This document shows positions 56,671 to 64,000 of a stretch of DNA of 64,000 nt, piece by piece (within the stretch, counting starts at the first letter, position 1; each line of letters begins with the position of its first letter). Where the stretch lies: NCBI RefSeq assembly GCF_005239225.2, contig NC_133297.1:4658392-4722391 (forward strand), read 5' to 3'. This DNA comes from Populus alba (taxonomy: Eukaryota; Streptophyta; Magnoliopsida; Malpighiales; Salicaceae). A program made the translations under genes and the position numbers. The notes beneath the pieces were generated by a model. It saw only the letters and a program-made list of their open reading frames with translations, did not search any database and had not been told where the DNA came from.

Positions 56671-59161
56671 TGGTCTTAAACTAGTAGGTATTAGATAATT
56701 GATGACTGGGTCTCGAGCTAGTTCCATACATACCGAACTTAGTTTTTCAGACAAATAATTTCTATGTAAAATCAACAAAATCATGCCATAATATTCTTAG
56801 TTTGACCGGGTCTTCATCTAATTCCATACACACCAAAAGATTACTTCTAAATAGTTAGTTTTTACTGACATGATAAAATAACGAAAAATAACATATTTTA
56901 TAGGAAATGTTTTTTTGTATAAACCAAACACTAAATATCACACATATATATCCAAAGTTTGCCGACTTTAACAACTTCTTGACCCATATCCAAAAAAACA
57001 AGTTCGAGACAACAGCCGACCATAGTTTTTGCCTTGGAATTTTAAGTTCATTGTTTCTTTCCCACCATCCTGTGTACTGTACTTTTCCATAATTGAAAAG
57101 TCTCTCAACCTGTGTAAAATATCTATCTAACTGGCTCGAATAATTTCTTTAATTAGACATTAATAGGAGGGTGAACCTATTTAATGATTAAAGCATGTGT
57201 AAAATATCACATGCCATTGCCGGCATTGAGTATTAGTGTATATTAGTTAACAGAATTTAACCGGCTCCAATCAAAAGAAATTTGAACATTAAAAAATATT
57301 CAAGCCATATAAATTTATTTGGCATTGTTTTTAAAGATAGTTCAACAGCTTAACCTTAAAACTCCTACCCAAGTTTAAGTTCAAAATTAAACCGTGTGAG
57401 AGATGTACTGATATGACTTAGTCAACCTGATGAATCTAAAGACAACCTGGATAATCGATAAAAAAAATATAATTTAAGGAACAAATTTAGCATAATGAAG
57501 ACTTCTAATTAGCCTAAGAATCCTAAAGATTTCAAGAACAAAGGGGGATAAAAAGAGCAGAACACAGTAGAAACAAGGTTCAAAAAACATTCCTTTTTTT
57601 TTCTATTTTTATCAATTAAAAAAACCATTACCAGACTTTGAGAGACAAACCCAAACAATGCCTATTTACTTATTTGTTACCAGATTTTCCAGTAATCATG
57701 AACTAAACTCTTAAATTCAGTTCAAGATGGATACACATCACCCCCATTAGCATATTGTTAGAAGTAACATATCATTGCAATTCTTTCAAATTTAAGTATT
57801 TATTTTTTCTTATTCAGAATTATGTTATTGATTGTTATTCAAACTTATTTAATTGCTTTGAGATGTCATATATGCTTTCTAGTTTTTTTCAATTCATAAT
57901 TGTTGTTAGAGACTAGAGTGAGAAGCAAGATAATTAATTTGATTGTTGCGACTCTCATCTTGATTTATTAGGGAAGAATAAACTAAGTTAAAATTGTCAA
58001 GTTTTTGAATGTTTGCTTAGAATAAATGCATATAATTTATTCCTAAAACTACTACCGAGTGAATGAAAATTGCTTTCAATGTTACATTCGCTTGATAGTA
58101 AGAAATTTATTAGAGAGCTTTTCCTAATTAATGCATTTATAATCTCATCGATTTCCCTCAGCTTTAAGGGATATCAAATTTATTTGCTTGACGTGAAATA
58201 ATATTTATTTTACTTCGATAATCAACAGATTTATAGAAATGAATGTGTGTACTCTTAAACTGATTTAATGATATATGATCAATTTATTATTTTTAGAATT
58301 ATTGTTTCTTGAATTTTTCTTTCAAATCCCCCATTCTTTTTCATTTTAGTATGTTATAGGAAGATTATACAAAATTTTTCTTGGATTCGACCCGGTTTTT
58401 ATGATCATATTATTTTGTTTTTATGATAATCAACAAAATTTATTTTGTTTTTATATTTTGGTGATTTCAATTATCAACTAAGACTCCACCTTTGACACAA
58501 AAAAGAGAAAGGAAAAAAAATTGCTTTATCACTTGATGATGGGCCTCCTTTTTTGTTTCTCCTTGGGAATGGGTTATTCAAAGGAAGGTGAGTGAGAATC
58601 CAACTAAACTACTTTTTTCATGAGTAGCACCGAAAACTTCAGATTCATACTAATTGAGTAACATCAACAACAATAATATTAAAAATAGTTTTTTAATATA
58701 TACAAAGTCTTTGCAAATATTTAGAAATTAAGTTTTTTTTAGAAAAATAATAATGATAATTGCGCCCGAAAATCAGTTCAAGCTTTTAATACATGAGCTC
58801 AAGACTTTGAAACAATAAAAAAAAATTCTAATCCTAAGATGCTACTCGGAAGCACTTTTAAATAGTTCAAGCTTAATAAAAAAAATTCCTATTTGGTTTC
58901 ATTCGAAAGATTTTCTAGATGAGACAAATCACAATTCTGGTATATACATCTATCTCAACAGATTTTTTATTTGAGTTCTGCAACTTTAAATTAAAAAACA
59001 TCAATCAAATAGCATTTGTTTGTATAAAAAATTGATCATAATAGCATTGTCACGTCAAATAAACAACAGATTATACTAAGAACAAATACACTTATTAATT
59101 TAAAATAAGAGCACAACACAAAGTTTTTGAATAATAAATTTGGTGCTGGACACTAGAATAA
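56671..59161. other. AT-rich intergenic DNA with possible old retroelement sequence
   Basis: 56,705-56,735 and 56,805-56,835 hold two diverged copies of a GGGTCT...TTCCATACA word. 57,780-58,480 contains phrases such as TTGGATTCGACCCGGTTTTT that I associate with long plant LTR or non-coding retroelement regions, but no ends or coding motifs were found. No gene is supported. Confidence 0.35.
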
Positions 59162-60833
59162 TTATTTGTATCCACTCCTCTTCTTGGGCTTGAACCTCTT
59201 GCCCCAAAGAGGTTTAGCATCGACCCAGAATTTGGCTTCGGTTTTTCCATTCAGGATCATGGCTGGTATATAAGACGCAGTGAAGACCACTTTCCCGAAC
59301 AGCGGTGGTGCACCTTGATCCTTCGGCTCAGGCCAATGCACGTACACCCTTTCCACACATGACCCGTAATTCCTGCTCAAGTTATAAAAACACAATTTCC
59401 AATCGTCAATTATTTAATTTACTTTATTAATAATTAAGACTGTACTAGTGATGATTTTCCTAATTTTTTTGATAGGGGCTATGAATTAGAAAGGTAAACA
59501 ATCACATGATTCCTAGCATAACTAATAAACAAACACAAAGAAATTAACCAAAAATTATGTATATATAATGGAAAATGATTTGTATACTAATAAAAGGATA
59601 ATTAACTAAAAAGTAATGCGTAGAGACCATTGGTAATAGACAAAATATTGCTTAAAATTACCACCTATTTCATTGTCTCCATTCATTACCTTTTCGTTAT
59701 TTATATTCGTGTGATATAGCATTTCTCGAATAAAGTTATAGTTATACTGTTATACCATGCTAATTATTGAATTAAGCTGAAATTATAATATGACTCAATT
59801 GGAAATATTTCAAATATTTTTAATATTGTATCAATAAATAATAATAAATATATAATGTACTGAATCCCTCGAGTAAAACTTTAAACTCAACACGCACAAT
59901 TCAACCATGTCTTTCAAATATTATCCAGTTTAGTGATTGAACTAAAATATTCATTGCCATAAAAAGAAATTTTACCAAATCTAACTTTTTTAAAAAAAAA
60001 ATTCATTCATTGAATAAATAAATTGAATCCTATTAGTGGTTTTAATTCAGTATTTATGATTTTTAAGAAACGATTTAGTACTAAAATTTTGGGCACTACA
60101 ATATGTTATCATTAAATAGACTATGTACATGTAGCAACTACATTAATTGCCTCTATTTATTTGTAACAAAATCCTCCGATTAATATACTTACATTGTGAA
60201 AAACCTGGAGATTTGACTTTCAGTGAGAGGGTATCCATTTGAGAACGTCAAGAACAGACATCTATTTTCCTCGGCCGCTCTCTCTGTCACAGGATTCCAC
60301 TCTTTGGCTGAAGGGTTCAGCCTGGATCCAGCATATGGTGCAATTGGTTTTGCTCTGCTGCCATCTTTCTCGGAACCCAATTTCTTAACTTTTTGCAGGG
60401 GACTAAAAACATTCCCCTCGGTTATTTGCTTTCCCATCCTTTCTAAAATATCCTTCAAGACCACACAACAGACTCCATTATAGATCTCTGTGATACCCTT
60501 TAAGGCCTTTTCTTTATCAGCAAGGATGACATTGAGAGACAAGAAATGTTCGGCTAACTTTGGAGTGAAACGCATCAAATCTGGTGATATGGGATTCTTT
60601 GACAGTTGTTTCAGAAACGACAGAATATCCTCAGCTTCTTTGGCTAGTAGAGTCAAGAATCTATCATCATGAAGTAAGATCTTTCTCATAATTTCTTGAA
60701 ACCCTTGTGTCTCTAACCAAATCCAAAATGCCACCGCCTTCATTGCCACTCCAACTTCAATTCCAAAATGAATCATCCGAACGAACAGTACTGACCTTTG
60801 ACTAGACTCGTCTGATGATGATGATGCAGCCAT
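59162..60833 (-). CDS. PAM2-motif and RRM-like domain protein
   Basis: Two exons (60193-60833 and 59162-59372) join in phase (FFT-MNYGSCVERVYVHW) to give 283 residues. Residues 1-140 are mostly helical with no recognised domain. Residues 170-181 (SRLNPSAKEWNP) match the PAM2 motif that binds the MLLE domain of poly(A)-binding proteins, with tryptophan in place of the usual phenylalanine. Residues 190-283 look like an RRM-type fold (CLFLTFSNGYPLTESQI, VYVHWPEP, LFGKVVFTAS, KFWVDAKPLW), lacking standard RNP aromatic residues, then a basic tail (KRFKPKKRSGYK). A role in mRNA or translation control is inferred from these features. I do not know a named family member. A minus-strand TATA box lies at 60,971-60,980. 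Confidence 0.85.
60291..60326 (-). other. Codons of the PAM2-like motif
   Basis: They encode SRLNPSAKEWNP. The core LNP-A is conserved, and W stands where PAM2 normally has F. A tryptophan form is known in LARP4 proteins. Confidence 0.7.
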
Positions 60834-61418
60834 GTGGTTAGAGAGGGAAACTGTGTTTCCTGTGTAGGAAAATAGAAGATGAAGAGTAACCCTGTGGTTT
60901 CTGTGTTCTGTGTACAGATAAGAAACTGTGTCTGTGTGTTGATGAGAGAAATGAAGAGGGGTTATGGGGGTTTATATAATACAGGGGAGGTTTTGATTTT
61001 TGAAGGTTTGCGATGGTCCACAATGGCTTTACAAGGAAATTGAAATCCCTTATCTGAAAAGGGAACGGGCCGGTGTGTTTCATCAGGAAAGTTTCCAGCT
61101 TTGAAAATAAGATGATGTTCTGCGAATGGCTGTGTCTAGTTATGCAAACCTCCACACAAACTAATTGAAGGAAAAGGAGTTGTTCCATGCAAAATTAATT
61201 CTTGATGTGATTAAGATTCAAACCTCGGATATCAAATTAATTAAGTTTCCACGAAAATGCATGAAATGAAAGGAAAGTTATCAAGAGAAAATTGGCAGTT
61301 TTAGTTCTTTTTGATTTTTTATGCACTGATTTGGATTCAATTTCATTTTGCAATGTCCGAGCGAAACTATGGTAAAAATATATGTAATCCAACTTGAGTC
61401 GATTCAATTATATTCCAA

Positions 61419-61469
<51 letters not shown>

Positions 61470-62695
61470 TTACTGTGATTATGTGTGGAATGCATTGAGA
61501 GATAGCTTTGCACCGAAATTATGTTAAAAATTTATCTAATACAATTCCAGTCGATTCAATTATGTTCCAATTATAACAACTATGATTTTTTTTTCTTTGT
61601 AAATATGTGAAGTATATTTTGAGGCAATATCCAAATTCAATAGCAATATTGATCAGATTTTGTTAAAATGGACAGAATTGATTCGGAGTTCTTCTAATTG
61701 CAATTGTGGGGAAAAAGAAGGAAAAAAATTCATTCTTGATAGATCCAACAAAAAGAGTTCCTGTTTTTGATTAATTCCTCATGTAATTGTGAGAAACTCC
61801 TGACATAGATTAATTCCTCAAGTTGCATATATTTACAAGCAAAACTACAAGAATTATTTTTGATAGATCCAACAAAAATAATGATGATTTAATTTACAAG
61901 TTCATATGAGTTCCTTACTAAAATATCAGTATTATATTAGTTTTAAAAGATTGGTATGATGGTTAAGTAGATATGTTTCCTTTCTCTTTTTTTAAAAAAA
62001 CTTAAATTATGGAGCTAGCACTCAAAAAAATTTATTAAATTTTTTAAAATGTACTAGACTGATATAAAAAATATATCTAAAAAACTATTAAAAATAAAGC
62101 TTTATCTCGATTATTTTACCTCAAAAATTTCTTTAAATGTACTAAACCGTATAAAATGGTTTGAAGATATGTACATTGAATAAAAAAAAGTTACTTATAG
62201 ACCATGCCTAGCTAGCCTACCTGATGGGATCACCAACGCCCGAGCCAAATAGCAGCCACCTTGTAAAAATGCGTTCATTCCCTTAACTCAAAGGACGTAA
62301 ATGAAGAAACAAAGATGGATCCTATTTTACAAGAAATAAGAAAGTTCTTTATCCAAAGATTGGGAAGTTCACTGCACGAAGGCAGCTGCTGTGCGAATTG
62401 GCTAGCTAATTATAGTCACGGTTTGGAGCTAGGAGCTCACCCTTTTAGCAACTTTCCAGAGGGCTTTTTCTTCTTTGATTTTTGCTGATATGGTGTGGAT
62501 ATCCTTACCCAGTAGTGGTGTGTTGTTTTCCAAGTTTTAGGTTACGGCACGTTTACTACAACAAAAAGAAAAGGATGGACACTGTCCATTTCTGCTGTGT
62601 CCTTGATAGAAATCAACGCATGATTTTTCATAGAAAGGTCACTTAACAATAAAACAGAGAGGTTAATTATTGATACGAATAACAGAGTGACGATT
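60834..62695. other. Promoter of the PAM2/RRM-like gene and intergenic DNA
   Basis: A TATATAAA-type box on the minus strand lies at 60,971-60,980. 61,424-61,464 is a (TA)n microsatellite flanked by two diverged copies of a block of about 65 bases (61,363-61,427 and 61,512-61,577, both with GTCGATTCAATTAT and TTCCAATT). TTGATAGATCCAACAAAAA occurs at 61,736 and 61,859. No further gene is seen. Confidence 0.5.
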
Positions 62696-64000
62696 TCAGT
62701 GTGAGAAAAGCTTGGACACGGACAGGGTAAGAATTTCAGCTTCAACAATTAAAGTGTCACTCTTAACATAGCCCTTGGAGACGTCACGGAGATCTCCCAG
62801 TGGCATGAACTTGGGGAAACCACGTGTATAACTGGAGGAGGTTAGCCAACGTGACGCTGCAAGAAAATAATTTGTGAGAAACTTTAGTCAATAAGAAGTT
62901 CAATAACTAAAACTGGCAAAGATGGAAAACTTTTCATGCCTGTAAGCAGCCGTAGAGAACACAACTACTGTAGGCAGCATGAGTAATGTTAATTTTCCAA
63001 AAATATTGTTCTTGACATTACTTCTTAAAAAATCTCATGCATTTAAGTATATCTAACAAAAAACCTATATGATTACTTTTTTCTTCGACATGTTTGCCAT
63101 GGGGTTGCTGGTTCAAAACTCGTAGCTTGTATTCTGCCCACACAGTTTTCTTTGGAGGAAGTTTGCCACCATCAACTAGTTCCAGGTATACAGATAGTGA
63201 ATTTCCCTTTCCATCATCATATCCTTTGGGATAAACTTTTATTCTCCTGAAACGATGGGAAGAGCCAAAATTAAAAACAAAACTCAATAGTGGTTCTGAA
63301 ATAGAAACGTTAGTGATTACAAGGCAGCATACCAACTTCTGCCTCCGGCAGTAAAGGCTTTGGATAAATATGAGCTCTTATCTAATTTAGAGAAATCTTC
63401 AATCTTCCATGTTAAAGAACCATTTGCAGGTTTCTTAACCATAGAAAGTAATTCCCCTTTTCCAGTTGGTTTGATAACAAAAATCTCAGCTCCAAAAACA
63501 CAGCAGTCATTGAAAAGATATCCATTAGAAGCATCATTGAATGTTTCAAGGGAAAGCAATTGATCGAAACCCCATTCGGTCTTCACCTCATTAAAACGTT
63601 TTACTGATGCATCCGATTCTGCAAAACAGTGGTTCTCCATTTAAATTCAAGAACATAAAGACAAGAAAGTGAAAACATTTGCAGCGTTGCACATATTATT
63701 AGTAAAAGAATCCACCTCGGACAGTCAAATATTTGTCATTTATATGATCACGCACAAACAATTTGAATTCGGTGGTGACCTCCCATCGATGACCAAGTTT
63801 GCTTGTATTTTCTATTTGCAGGTAAAGGGAAACAAAGCCTTTCCCTATTCCTTTAGTGTTTCCATTTGGGTAAAGACACAACCTCCTGGAAACAAGAAAA
63901 ATTAATTATCAGTTGATGAATAGCCTAATTATCTTTTAACTGGACATTTATTTTTCACTTGTAGAATCAAGTATTAGTCAAAGGAAGGTGGTGAAGATCA
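62696..64000 (-). CDS. MATH (TRAF-like) domain protein, 5' end beyond the window
   Basis: Four exons can be joined in phase: 63716-63885, 63333-63618, 63077-63246 and 62696-62856. They encode the second half of one MATH domain (RLCLYPNGNTKGIGKGFVSL, TTEFKLFVRDHINDKY) and then a full second one (EWGFDQLLSLETFNDASNGY, SLTWKIEDFSKLDKSSY, RIKVYPKGYDDGKGNSLSVY, FPKFMPLGDL, GYVKSDTLIVEAEI), ending SVSKLFSH. MATH domains bind partner peptides. Plant proteins with tandem MATH domains and no other domain are common, and some relate to ubiquitin pathways, but no protease or BTB domain is visible here. Two 170-base exons in the same phase show the domains arose by duplication. The protein starts to the right of 64,000. 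Confidence 0.9.

Noticed and set aside
60838..61188. 116-residue minus-strand frame just before the PAM2/RRM-like gene
   Set aside because: It overlaps the TATA box and leader of that gene, has serine and histidine-rich low-complexity sequence, and is in no family I know.

Overview
This is plant nuclear DNA. It is AT-rich, has GT-AG introns, plant-only gene families and dense LTR-retrotransposon, Helitron and MITE debris. The repeat families and gene sequences look like a woody eudicot, most likely Salicaceae (poplar or willow). That assignment is inference from memory, not a search result.

The window has two halves. The left half (1 to about 33,080) is an array of DUF247 (UPF0481) membrane-protein genes built from one duplicated block. 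The ancestral order appears to be a plus-strand DUF247 gene (type A/B), a broken plus-strand DUF247 gene (type D), and a convergent minus-strand DUF247 gene (type C) with a long 5' region. Unit 1 (1-8883) holds frameshifted A, relic D1 and intact C1. Unit 2 (8884 to about 13,400) holds intact B, after which D and C are deleted. Unit 3 (about 19,570-27,014) holds the 3' end of an A/B copy, relic D2 and intact C2. Unit 4 (30,333 to about 33,080) keeps only the 5' region of C. Transposons separate the units: a Ty1-copia relic split by a 2.5-kb solo LTR (about 14,430-19,570), an internally deleted copia element whose empty site survives in unit 1 (20,604-23,372), and a Helitron with a clear 3' end (to 28,527). 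Three DUF247 genes (B, C1, C2) look translatable.

The right half (34,500-64,000) is ordinary gene space. In order it holds a small unknown membrane protein gene (+), a broken HISN7/IMPL2-like inositol-monophosphatase copy, TIM21 (-), a domesticated MULE/SWIM zinc-finger gene (+) sharing an intergenic region with TIM21, the male-germline MYB gene DUO1 (+) with a miR159 site and candidate autoregulatory MYB sites, a histidine-phosphatase (phosphoglycerate mutase-like) gene (-) with a probable GC-AG intron, a second copia relic (-), a degraded duplicate of the next gene, a gene with a PAM2-like motif plus an RRM-like domain (-), and a MATH-domain gene (-) that runs off the right edge.

The right-half genes show no shared pathway. 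The most distinctive local system is the DUF247 array: opposed gene types with repeat-encoded N-terminal extensions, a related non-coding leader exon, and coding regions that stay far more alike than their flanks.
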